A stretch of 64,000 bases of DNA from Effrenium voratum (Eukaryota > Sar > Dinophyceae > Suessiales > Symbiodiniaceae). A program made the translations under genes and the position numbers. This document shows, piece by piece, positions 13,580 to 24,897 of this stretch; position 1 is the first letter of the stretch, and each line of letters begins with the position of its first letter. The stretch is from positions 5,001 to 69,000 of the forward strand of contig CAUJNA010001000.1 in the NCBI GenBank assembly GCA_963377175.1, written 5' to 3'. The notes below the pieces were generated by a model. It did not search any database, was not told the origin of the DNA, and worked only from the letters and a program-made list of their open reading frames with translations.

Positions 13580-13587
13580 GTGACAAG
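13580..13587. repeat. Left 8-bp target-site duplication of the 18.4-kb element
   Basis: GTGACAAG directly abuts the left inverted repeat. The same 8 bp follows the right inverted repeat at 32020-32027. Confidence 0.85.
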
Positions 13588-13615
13588 TACTATTTCCGTT
13601 GAGGTTTCCTAGGGT
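13588..13615 (+). repeat. Left terminal inverted repeat (28 bp)
   Basis: Perfect reverse complement of 31992-32019. It begins TACTATTTCCG and ends TTTCCTAGGGT. Similarity stops immediately inside (ATTGCGCC here against TACGGGTG at the other end). Confidence 0.9.
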
Positions 13616-13722
13616 ATTGCGCCGGTAGGCGTTTACATGGGTTTGTGTTTTTTAGTGCTTGCTCAGTTTGTTTTGGCCGCGCCAGCCTTCAAACCGCTTG
13701 CATCCGCAAAATCAGGCTCAAC

Positions 13723-16700
13723 ATGAGCATGGACAGTTTGCACCTGGTAGATAGGCAGTCAGGGCTGCCCCAACAACCCACCGGCCCACCACCAGATAGG
13801 CTGAAGCAATGGCGCAACAAACGCCTGTCTGGTAAGTTGCTTTGGTGCTTCATTCGTGACACTTCGACGCTTGTCGGGCAATTTAGCTCCAGTGTGTGCT
13901 TTCAAGCAACAAACAGCGCAGCTTTGTTCTTTTGATTGTGTTTCTTCTGGTATCTGTTGGTCTCCGGTTTGAGGAGTTTCGTAGAACTACACATCATCAA
14001 GTGCGGGGAGGACGAGGAAAGTCAACACGATCTCCTTTTCAGTGGCACTCTGGACCCGCCGATTCGCTGTCAAAGCACGCAGAAAGGCCGCAATCAGATG
14101 TCGCGGGTGGCTTATCAGGATGAGACCGCCATTCGGGCGAAGCTGGTGGCTTTGCTAGTATTAGACAGCAACTCAATGCATGCTGCCCAGGCCCAAACCA
14201 TTTTTCCCTTGTAGCCCTACTGTTTGCAAAGCCTTATTCGTTGGCATTCCCCACAAAAAGCAAATTACGTATACCGTGTTTGGTGTTTCTAGTAGCTAGC
14301 ACATTACCGAATGACTCAGTTTTCCCCTGTCGCCCCTATGTAGAAGATGTTGGGCATGGCTTGGTCAATACCTTGTTATGTTTCCTGTCTTCCCTCCAAC
14401 CTCCTTGGATTACCATCTGTGTTCTGTGTTCATTGCATGCTGCCCAGGCCCAAACCAGTTTTTCCTTGTAGCCCTACTGTTTGCAAAGCCTTATTCATCG
14501 GCATTTCCCACAAAGCAAATTACGTATACCGTGTTCTGTGTTTCTAGTAGTTAGCATGTTACCCAATGACCCAGGCCTCTTTTCCCCCGTCGCCACTCTG
14601 TAGACTGTAGAGCCATACGTACGGAATTCTGTGCAAGGACGCTGTTGCCATCAGTGCAAATTCTGGGCGGCTGCGGACAAGCGTGGCAAGTTTGCAGGAG
14701 CAGTTTGGAGAAAAACTTCCATGGTTGGAGGGCAGGGTCCGGGTGGCCACGCGCGAAACACAATTGCAGCGCAGGCTGTCGCGTCAACTCAGCGGCAGTG
14801 TTGGCAGCACAAAAGGAATTACTTTGCAGTGGGCTCCGCCGCCTGTGACTCCCGCAGAAGCTCCTGGAAGGATTCAAGAGATTTTGGCTGAGCTTCTCAA
14901 ATTTATTGACCAGGGAGACGCAGCGTCCTGCAAGCCTTTAGTTCTGGAACTGCGGCAATCTTTGAATGTCGTTTGCGGAATGCAAGGGCGAGCCAAGGGC
15001 GGTGTTCAGTACTCACCGAACTTCATACTTGATGCTGTCCTGTTTGCAGATTCACTACGGCAAGTTTACGACAGGGATGCAATGGCCAAGGCTGTGCGGC
15101 AGACGCGTGGCCCTTGAGATTTGCTGTAGTGTGCCAGCGTGTGTGTGTGTGTGTGCGCTTGTAATTGTTTGCGGCCCTGGGTGTTTGTAGTTGGTCATAC
15201 TGTGCGCTACTGCTCCTGGCATTGCTGGGTGCCAAGGGCTGTTGCAATTCTGGCCGGCGACAACCTGAACGCTCATTTGCAAGCACAGGCTAGGCCAAAC
15301 TAAACTTTGATTTACCACTTGCCACTGCCACGTTCTCCTATATGGCAGTGGGTTAAAATTGGGGTACCCTAGCGAACACCGAAATAGGTGGTAAATGAAT
15401 GTTCGTCGCCTCAAGTATGGAACCAAAGGTTTGGACCCATGGCCATGACGCGTCTTGCAGGCGATCAAGATGCCGCAAAAATCAGCATTGTATGACTTCC
15501 GAGTCAAACTGGATTTTGCGTCTCTCTTGCTGCTTGCTCGCGCTTAGTTTTTTCATGTTGAGCCTTGCTGCTGCCTGAGTTTGCCTAACCAATAGGTGGA
15601 GCCGGGAGTTTGTTTACGACGCCTCCAAAGTTTGGGCAGTTCATCTACGTGTTGACTCATCGCCTCAATTCAATCGAGACTATTTGGTTGGCGAATGCGA
15701 TGTCGTTTATCTTGACAACGTTTGCTCATCCCGCTGGCGCACAGCGCTGGGCGCAGTTGAAATCTGCACTCGCCTTCTTCCCTTGCAAGTGTTGGGAAGG
15801 CGGGCCACAGACACAGCTCATAAGCACCATTCGCTGCTCAGGATGTTGCAGCTTGAGTCAGCCAATCTTCCTCTCATGAGGCGGCGTGTGAAATCCTTTC
15901 TGGTTGACATGGGAGTTGAGGCCAAGCTGTCCCTTGTTCCTGATTTGCAATCTAGTGAGAGCGGTCAGCGCCACTGGCCACATTCACTTCCTCTTCATGA
16001 CTTGGACCACGGCATGCACCATGTGATGGAAGAGCTTTGTGACTGTTGGCAAGGCCCAGTGTGCGGTCTGTTTGCATTGTTTGACAAGCAGCTGAACTCC
16101 ATATCAAAGTTCTTTGCAAAGCGAGACAACTGTGAGATGTTCACCAAACACAAGATTCGCGACAATCCAGGGCTGCCTGAGACGGCAAAGCGCATCTTGA
16201 GCAAGGTAATGCTTATCACATGCCCAACCATGGTCAAACATCGCTGGCAGTATCGCATAGAAGTTCTCCAGTGGATTACTGAGCGGGAACAGCTGTTGGG
16301 GTACCTTGATCCATCGTCGCTGCAGGCAGAGCCTTTTCTGAATTCTGATCACAAAAGATGATGAGGCAGTAGGTAGTAAGTAGGGTAGGGGTATGAAGCA
16401 TTGCCACTTTGCTTTCTGCAAAGGACCGAGATGGCGCTGAGGGCGATGTCGGCAGCCAGGCCATGACTGACGGCGATATTGAGGTCTTGAGACTACTCCA
16501 GCCCCAAGGATGGAGCGCAGTTTTGGGCCATGGCGTATGCCACTCGTGCACTTTGCGCGTGGGGGCGTGATGTTGTTGGGTGGCTCCACGGCTGCCACTG
16601 CCATGACTCCGGCAATGCTCGCGCTGAATTTTACAAGCGACATCGCAGACCCTGCGCCTGGACAGGCCGCCGACTGATAGAGCTGGCTTGTGGAAAGGCA

Positions 16701-19232
16701 AGACTGCATGAACGGGCTGTTTACAGCAAAGTCGTGGTGTTGTCAAAACTTTTTGTTAGCAGTCTGTGAGTTTCTGCGAGCGGGGCTGTAACCGAACTGT
16801 AACTGTAACTGTAACTGAACAATGTTACAAGCTCATGTCATGTCAATAATGTCAACTCAACTCAATTTGCTATGGCCAAACCTCGGGCAGGCAGCATCGT
16901 TTGTTCGCAAATTGCAGCAGCTTGCTGTCTGGCATGAACCGCTGACTGTCGAGAAGCTGAACAGCCTGAGGCAGTTGGGCGCAGGCAGCGTGGCAGATCA
17001 AATTGATCAAGGGTTCGAAACCAGCAAGCGGATGCTGGAAGCCAGATTTGTGCAGCTGACGTCATTCTTGCAGCAACCTCCCTGGAATCTGTCTGGTATG
17101 CTCGGGTTTCTAGTTGCGCCGCCCGACAAAGTTGAACATGCGGTGCAAGAAAGCCGAAGCACTGCCAGCAAGATCCTTGACGATTACAACTCCAACAGGC
17201 TTACAAATGTCGGAGATGTTGGTGTTGAACTTCTGGCTGGAGAAAATGGCCAAGCGCTGCGCAGGTGGTCAGAAGATGTTGCGGCACCCATGGACAACAG
17301 CTTTTTCCGCACCTTGCTTAGCTATGGCACGGCCCTACTGGTTATGCAGCGTTTGGAAAGTAAACACCACCTGGTCCACGCAACTGAGCTGATGTTTGGC
17401 AAGTATGAGTGACACGTGTGTGTGTGTGACTTTTGTTTCTTTCATTTGTATCTGATGCATGTTTGATTTGGCTGCTCATGTCGTCATTTGGCCCTGCCAC
17501 TAGCAAGGTTGGCGTGTCAGCTGCTCGTGCTTTAGGAGTTCCCCACCTTTCTGCCAATTTACGTCGGGCCATGAATGCTGACCTCACAACAGACACCTAC
17601 CGCCGCAATTTGCCAAGATATCTGACAAACTTTGCCCGGCTTGTGCCAGAAGAGTGGAACACATTCCGCCAGCTCCAGTCACTGGTCTCTGGACATCATC
17701 TGGACATGATGTTCCAAGACAGGTCGCAAGAACTGCAGTTGATTCTTAGCGCGAACGCGCGGGCCAACGACACTGAAAGCAGTCGAGAATACAATGAGAA
17801 GCTGGCGCACTTTTTGACGTTAACCAAGAAGGCAGAGTTTTACGCAGTACCCCTTGATGAAGCATCGTGGCTCTGCTTCCAACTTCTTGGCTTTCGTCCC
17901 GGCAGGAAGGCTTACCTGCAACGTCTCACTGGCTGGTCAACAGATGAGTGGCGCGGGTCTCTTATGTGCTCTTTGCTTGGAAGCTTCAGCTCGCAAGGCC
18001 AGTCTCTTCCCCCCGATGCTTGCCATGTTTTCAAAGCGTCCTCCGTCCAACCCTTACCGCTGGACAACATTTTTGTGAATGATCGCGTGGACCGCTTGCA
18101 CTGCTTTGAATCTGTCAGCCACAGAACATCATTTGACACTGAAGCTGTTCAAGATTACATCAATGACGACGGCGATAGCTTACATTTGCTGCCCCTTGGC
18201 TTCTTTGATTCTGAACTGGCTTTTGGTTTACTCGGCGTTTGCTGTTCAACGCTTGGGGGGTGGGGGGGTGCTAACCGACCTTGCCCCGCGCCAGGAACAC
18301 AGCCTGCGCTGTCGGGTCCCTTGCAGCGTCTGGCGGCAAGCCCTTGGAAGTGACACGAGGGCCACGAGGGAATGAGCGCGGTGTGGAGTGGTTGGTAAAT
18401 CACGATTTGGCAGATATCAACCCATCTGGGCAGCTGGTGTTACGATCTCAAGCGCTGACCTTTTCGACAGAGGTGAGTCGTCCAGTGCGGGTGACTGAGC
18501 CAACAAACACCTCTGAGTGCAGCCTTTGGTCATTGAGAAGAAGGTTGAAACGGGCAGGGTGGCAGGGGTTCGCAGGAACACGGCGGGCATCTGTGAGTGA
18601 GCGAAGCTTCAATGAGCGCAACACTAGCCCAGTGTATTACTCAATCCTGATTGACAGATGCTCGGCTGCTTTTGTTCTCAAATGTGTTTTGTTTCTTCCT
18701 GTTAGTCTGCCCAATGATGTTTGACTGCTGGTTTTCTGCTGGGTGGATCAGGATACGATCAAGCAATCCAGTACGAGGAGGCGGGCAGATTTGCCCACAA
18801 TGCTGCCATCGGCTTCTTCAAAGCCATCGCGGCAGCGATGCTCAAGGGCCCTGAAGTGCAGAACGTCCCAAAGAATATGAATGGCAAGGGGTACGACGCC
18901 TTATGCATGTTTTTGCGAGGCCCGCTTTTTAAGAATTTTTGTTGGTTGGTGTTGGTGTCGCGAAAGTGGCCAGGAAGCCCAACAACAACCTCCCCTCCCT
19001 TCCAGGTGAAGCGCAGGATGACCCCAGGAACAACCAGGACTTTTTTGAGAAGCGAAAACGCAAGAAGGTGGCTGCCCCAAAGCCAAAAGGGAAGGCGCGC
19101 ACCAAAGCACCCTTGCGCGCCGTGGAAGAGCCAGAAGATGCACCAGCACCAGCGCCAGAGATTCTAGAACTAGAGCCTCTACATGAAACAGACCACCATG
19201 ACGCAGCTCCTGACGAAGAGCTGAACCTCTGA
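13723..19232 (+). CDS. Candidate RNase H-fold (DDE-type) transposase of the element
   Basis: Exon blocks run from an ATG at 13723 (MSMDSLHLVDRQ; donor GTAAGT at 13832) through 14690-15110, 15600-16206, 16440-16740, 16860-17400, 17500-18250, 18310-18470 (donor GTGAGT), 18745-18920 and 19003-19232 (TGA). Visible landmarks in order are VDSSPQFNRDYL (D at 15654-15656), LHDLDHGMHH (about 15995), WLHGCHCH followed by a C...GRR.IELA segment (about 16590-16690), and QRLESKHHLVH (about 17350-17380). I propose the D, D and E of these as the catalytic triad; the Cys/His segment may bind zinc. From memory, proteins with this pattern are multicopy in dinoflagellate genomes. The last exon is acidic/Pro-rich after a basic KRKRKK tract. 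Exon limits are approximate, and the second exon (13.98-14.15 kb) could not be phased. Confidence 0.6.
14177..14604. repeat. Tandem duplication (257-bp period) near the left end of the element
   Basis: Positions 14177-14344 recur at 14434-14604, both starting TGCATGCTGCCCAGG and ending near CGCC.CT.TGTAGA, with scattered substitutions and small indels. It lies in a gene-1 intron, about 600 bp inside the left inverted repeat. Confidence 0.85.
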
Positions 19233-19462
19233 TGTTTCAAGTTTCAAGAGCGCCGTTTGTTTCACGGTAGTAATTCACCCGAGTTCACCCTTCCCTGTTT
19301 GAGAAACACAGTTTGGCGCCCTGCCCGATCACAAAGACGAAGTGCCACTGCTCTTTGTGCTTCACCTTCATATGCTCTTGGTATTCAAGGTCATGAGTTA
19401 CAGTTTTGGCATTTTTTGGAAGGGCTGCCTTTTCCCGCTAGCCTTGGTCTGCTGCGCTCAGG

Positions 19463-22400
19463 ATGCAACAACGTCGCCAAATTGCAGAACATTTTCTGCA
19501 ATCAGCGAGCGAGTCTGAGCAGGAAGAAGCGCTGCTTGAGGATGGGGATGATGCTGCGCCCGTTGTGCCAAACAATCCTGCTGCGCCAGTTGTTCCAGTG
19601 TTTACGCACAAGATAAACAGCCAGGGCCATATGCGAATCTGCTCACTGGTGCTACCAGCTTTGTGGTCAATATTGCTAGATCCGCTTTGGCAATCGCGGC
19701 CGCCCCGAGACCAAGTTAGAGAAGCATGCTTTCGCGTGGACCACGGAGGTAACCGTTTCTGGGGGCAATACCAAGTTTACTCACGGAAGCGTACAGTTGA
19801 GGACACAGCGCCTTGGCCCAGTTTTGCGGGTTTGCGTGGCTCCGTGTGTGTGTGTGTGGGTCCGTGTGTTGGTCTGTAGTTTGAGTGTTTTGGTTTGGTT
19901 TGGCTGGACTTGGTTTGGCTTGGACTGCTTTTTGGTTTTGTTTGGTTGGTATGTTGGGTGGTTTGTTTGGTCGGTCGGTTGGTTTGCTCGTTGGCTTTGT
20001 GTGTGTGCGTCTGTTTTCGCTGCTGCTGAAACCGTGTTGCAATTTGCCCTAGGTTTTGCAGTGGTATTATGATGACATTCGCCGGCAGGCAGTGTGACCT
20101 GAACGTGCATGCAAGCGCCATCGCAGAGCATGGTGTGTGGTCACACGCGTGCAAGTAGAAACGTGTAGTGCAGCGACAGGACAGGCAACTCGATATGAGC
20201 AAAATGCGGGGTGTCCGTGTTCCGGGTGCTGATGTTACATGTTGCGGCAAAGGGCATCTTGGAAACGCTGTTTTTTGAGGGGGCATTTTTCTTGGAAAAA
20301 ACGTGGTCTCAAAAAAACAGGTTTTGCGTTGGAAGCTTTTCCTTAGCATCAAAGAGCTGTTGGGAGCTCCCCCAAAAAAGGTCGGATTTGAACGCATGTA
20401 TTCATGGACAAAGTTTTTCACACATGCGCTTGCAGGTTTGGGAGTTGATATGTGAGAGCTGGCGATGTCTGACTTCCTGCTGAAGCGGCAGGGCTTTACG
20501 GTCTGTTTATTCATGTAGTCAGTCAGTCATAGTGTTGTTGTTTGGCAGGGTGTGCTTTCGATGCCTTTGCGGTGGCCCTGGCAACCCTTACCTACGCACA
20601 TTCAAACATAAGGCGCCAAAAGCTATTCCAACGCATGGTAAGGCCCTTTCCAGAGGAACAATCATGCTAGATGTTCATTGGCCCTTTACAAGTTTTCGGC
20701 AGAGCGCTGTGCGGCTTGTTGCGCCATGGATTCTTTTCTGGATGCAACGTCAATCAGCTTGCATGAAGTGTGCAAGAAACAGCAACCAACCTCGTCACCA
20801 ACATCTTCATCGGCATCGGCTGGATCGTCCTCATCGACCGATTCTTCAGCCAGCTCTACGTCTTCTGAATCAAAACCCATTGCGCATGTGCGCAAGCGCG
20901 CTCGCCAAGCTGCAAAGACGCAAGGCCGTCAAGGCCACAAGCAGCAGGCTTCTCGCGCAGGCAGCGCATGCATGGAAGACCAAAAGCTTCAATCAACTTC
21001 ATTGTTTTCTTGGGCTGATGTCTTCTGCCGTCGTCTTTACGAGGCTGGCGCAGACTGTACGTATGAGCATGTTGATGTGTTCACGGAGTTTACGGGAAGC
21101 TCCTGTGCTGAGAGCGCAGTGGAAGCCATCATTAATAGTATTCCTCAAGCTCGTCGGCCAACACTGGCCTTTTCTCATATGGCGGATATTAAGCCGGTGT
21201 GCAGAAAGGTGTGCATGGCAACCCGTGCAGAACTGAGTTGTTGTTGTTTTGCTTTTGTTTGTTTGTGTGTTTCCTCCTTGACTGCTTGCACGGCTGCAAC
21301 TGAGATCCTGGGACGTGTGTGTTTGGAGACATCTTGGAAGTTCTGCCCGCACATGTCCGTGGCAAGATCGACGCGCTGGAGGAAGAACAGGCAAGATCGT
21401 TGTGTTCCCTTTGCAAAATGCCGAGTATAGGGTATGTGCACGTACGGCAGCAATTCCCCCACCTGTGTTCCCGAAACATTCTTTTCACGCGCAGCGGCGT
21501 CAAAAGACCGCGTAGCGCGCAAGAGAAGTTGACAGGAGAGCTTTTTTTTTCGAAGCGCGGTGCCAAGCTTGCTCATCAGAACTTGCAGAAGCTACGAAGT
21601 GACATTGATGATTTTACGCTTGTTTCTCACCTGCAGTGGGAGAGGTGTCAGAGTTTACGTAACGTCTTTCTATGCTTCCGGGCCGAATTAAACCCAATAC
21701 TATTTGGGGTCTCTTGCCGGGATAATTTGCAGGGGCTTCCCCCAAGGAACCCCGTGCCCATGACCACGGGGGGTCGGACCATTTTGGTCAAAGAAGGAGT
21801 TGGCGCAGGACCGCGCCTGCAGGGTAACGCAAAAGGGTCGACGAAAGGGAGACACAGGGCATATCGCAATTGGAAAGAGCAGGCTTCGCCAGTTTTCCAA
21901 GCAACCTTTGTTTATGTTTGTTTCCTCAAAGTTCGGAGTTTGGGAGTTTCGCCATTTTCGTGAGGGTGCATGTGTGCATGAAACCTTTGACATTTTGTGG
22001 CGGGCACGAGTTCAGTCACTAGATCTTCACTCGGTTCATCAACCACCAATTTCACAAGGGCGATCGCTGGAAAGCGATTGCCAAGGGTTGTACTGTTGTG
22101 TTTGCCACCTCCAACGCTTTGAGGGTTGTGTGCAACTTGTTGGTTGCGCTAAGGTTTGGTTTGATTCGATTTGATGACCCTTTGTGTCAAATCATGGTGG
22201 AGATTGAGTTTCTTTGCCCCAAGCTTTTCAGGGCAACAAGATTGGCACTTTGTCGTTGGCGCGCCATAAATCTAATCAAGCCACCCTTTAAGTGTAACAT
22301 GCAGGCATTTCATGGATGCGTGTTTGAGTGTCGTTTCAATCCCACCACAGTATTGGTACCCTTTCTTTAAAACATAGTCACTTCAAGACAACCAGGCTGT

Positions 22401-24642
22401 CTCACACAGCGCTGCGGCAGGTATGCTTGCGCATGACAGATGTGGTCGAAGCCATCGGCACCTTGCAGCATCATAAAGGTGATGTCTTGTCAACACTCTT
22501 GACGAGAACCCACGCTCTCAAGAAAAGTGTTGGCAAGGCGCACAAAGGTTGGACACTGGTTTGCGTGGCAAACACTGCAGCTACAAGCGCAGCACAGGGT
22601 GTGGCTGAAGCACGAGAGCTTCTATGCCAAATGCTCGCTTCGGCAGGGCCAGAAGCCTGCGAACCTGTGGTGTTCGTATTTGCCAGGAGGATTGGGGGGG
22701 TGACATTTTTTTGGGAAAGTTCGACAATAGTTCGTCCATAGTTCGTCCATAGTTCGTCCATAGTTCGTCATTTTTTTTAGTGTTCGTCAATATTGTACGA
22801 ACGTTTAAAGGGAAATTGTACGAACATTGTACGAACTTGGGTTTCCCCCTTGGAAAAATTGACGAACTATGGACGAACTATGGACGAACTTTTGTCATCC
22901 CTGTAAGGAAAACCTTGGATGAGCTTATTCCATTGATTCTGGATCCAACTATTGAGCTCGAGTCGTTGTGCTAGTGACTTGGTTTGTTTGTCATGTGCCA
23001 AGGCATTAGTGCAACTGCTTTGTGAATATTATTGCTCCTGCGCCCAGCCAAGTTGCTACGCCCACAAGAAACACTGTCGCCGATGCCCTCCACCCAAGAA
23101 ATCCAAAGCGCACCTACGCATTGGTCTTATGGGTTCGCCCTGTGTTGCCCCTTGATTTGCATTTTGGCAACTTGGAATTTTGGCCACGCCCGCTTGCAAA
23201 TGAAATGCTCGCCAAGGATTGGTCGTTTTGGGGAGAAAGGCTGGGGGTTGAAGGAAGGACGGCGTCGATATTCCTTACAATGTGCCTTGTCTTGCATTTT
23301 GTGGGGGCTGACTGGAAGAGGGGCTCATGATGATGGCGATTGTGACTTGGCAGGTCATGGTGGCCCCAAAGCGCATTAGGGCCACCTTGGTGGGACAGCT
23401 CAATCTCTTTCCCTATCCCCTTCTCCTCGCCAATTTCCGACCACTGTGTTGATTCTGCTGTTTATGATGATGATGGTGAGGGCGCTGACAACTGCGACGA
23501 TGACGACGACGACAAGGAGGATGAGGAGGAGGGGAGAAGAGGAGGAGGCTGATGCTGATGCTGATGCTGATGCTGATGCTGACGCCGATGCTGATGCTGC
23601 TTCTGCTTCTGCTTCTGCTGCTGCTGCTGGTGATGGTGATGGTGATGGTTTCGTGTGTTCTTTCAGTTTCCTTTCTCTTTCCTCTTCCTATCTCTCCCAC
23701 ATTGTTGTTTTCTGGCTTGTGGCTACTCCCGTATTATGGTATCTTGCCTAGGCTGAAGGCTGCCTTGCAGCATGCGCCAGACATATTGGTGCATGAGAAT
23801 GTGATCGCCTTCCCACATGAATCTATGAGAGAACTATTAGGCAGGGCGGGAGGCCTTCAAACAAGTTGGCGTGATGTCTGAAGTTTGAAGTACAACATTC
23901 TCGCCATAGGTCGCGCGTTTGAATTGTTATCGTTGATGGAGCTGGACCCTCCTCTTTGCGGATATCCAATTTCCCGGAGAAGAAAATATTTGCTGTTTGG
24001 TCACCGTTCCCAACAGTCCTTGGCTTAGTTGCAGTTCTTTCAGGGCAAGTCGACAGCCAACGCTGCCGTATCTTGTTGAGGCATGCAAGCTCTCTGGACT
24101 TTGACCAGAATTTCTTCCGGATAGACATGTCCTCGCTAGGGGTTTGCTCCTTTCACGATATGCTTTTCGACTTGGACCATACTGATGAGTGCGAAGGCAA
24201 CTACGAGATTCGTACTTGCCTTACATTGTCTGAAGTGTGTTTTGTGTTCGTGCCAACTGGTTTAAACAACACCTCCTACCTCTCAAGCCTTTAGTCATTG
24301 GGCCAAGGTCGGATTGCTTACGAGGGCATGTTTGCAGATATAGCTGCCTGTGATTTGAATCAGAACCCGGCCTACAGACCCAAGAAAGCTTGGGATGTCC
24401 TCTTTACTTTGACAACCGGATCGAGTCGGATCTGGCTGAACAAACGCAAGCGCTACCTGACAGGAACAGAGGCTTTGCTGATGCATGGAATCCCTGTTAC
24501 CAAGCAGGTTGCAAATGCCATGCGCTGCCGTCAAGTGCTAATGCCTGGCGCAGGTCACTCTAGCCAGTGCTACATGGCTGGAAATTCGATGCACTGCGCC
24601 AACATAGGGGTCATGGTTGCAAAGGCGCTGTTCTGTGCCTGA
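19463..24642 (+). CDS. C5-cytosine DNA methyltransferase-like protein (cargo gene)
   Basis: Exons from an ATG at 19463 to a TGA at 24640-24642 show the methylase motifs in order. Motif I-like DVFTEFTGSSC lies at about 21074, followed by MADIKPVCRKV. Then come motif IV GSPC with the nucleophile cysteine (about 23135), motif VI VHENVIAFP in exon 23752-23840, GYPISRRRKYLLFGHR (about 23965-24010), and motif X AGNSMH near 24580 in the last exon (24295-24642). These place it in the family that methylates carbon 5 of cytosine in DNA through a covalent Cys adduct. The N-terminal part carries a long Ser-rich linker (20790-20890) and basic stretches (RKRARQ). Additional open exons at 21318-21600 and 22430-22690 have no recognised motif. 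In the block 23910-24250 the frame changes once, through a small intron or an indel. Introns hold a foldback element and a GATGCT repeat. Activity is unproven. Confidence 0.72.
22730..22889. repeat. Foldback (MITE-like) element in a methyltransferase-gene intron
   Basis: Perfect 30-bp inverted arms lie at 22741-22770 and 22860-22889, 89 bp apart. Each arm is itself made of an 11-bp repeat (GTTCGTCCATA); a further copy at 22730 is missing from the right arm. The loop holds GTACGAAC variants in both orientations. No target duplication is evident. Confidence 0.85.
23551..23645. repeat. (GATGCT)n / (CTGCTT)n / (GGTGAT)n compound microsatellite
   Basis: Hexamer arrays run one into another inside the intron before the motif VI exon. 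All periods are multiples of three, so long Asp/Ala or Leu/Met frames appear on both strands; they are low-complexity artefacts. Confidence 0.85.
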
Positions 24643-24897
24643 CTTTGGCAATAAGTGATCACATTGGGGAAAATCGCTAGCGTTGAGCTGCCAGAACCAA
24701 TCATGCCTTTCTTACATTGTTAGTGCCCAGTGCTCATGTTCCTTTTTTTGACACTGAGACTGCAAGAGAACTGCTGAAATGCCCGTGTGCGTGTATGCGT
24801 GCCGCAAGGTTAGCCGATTTTAGCCTTAGATATCTTGTACAGTCTTGTCTTGGCAAACACGTTCAGTCAGTTGGCGCACGCGCGTCGTGGGCCGGCC

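Noticed and set aside
19777..20514. 245-codon minus-strand frame
   Set aside because: It overlaps a TG-rich intron of the methyltransferase gene; its Lys/Thr/Gln/Pro bias comes from the GTTTGG repeats.
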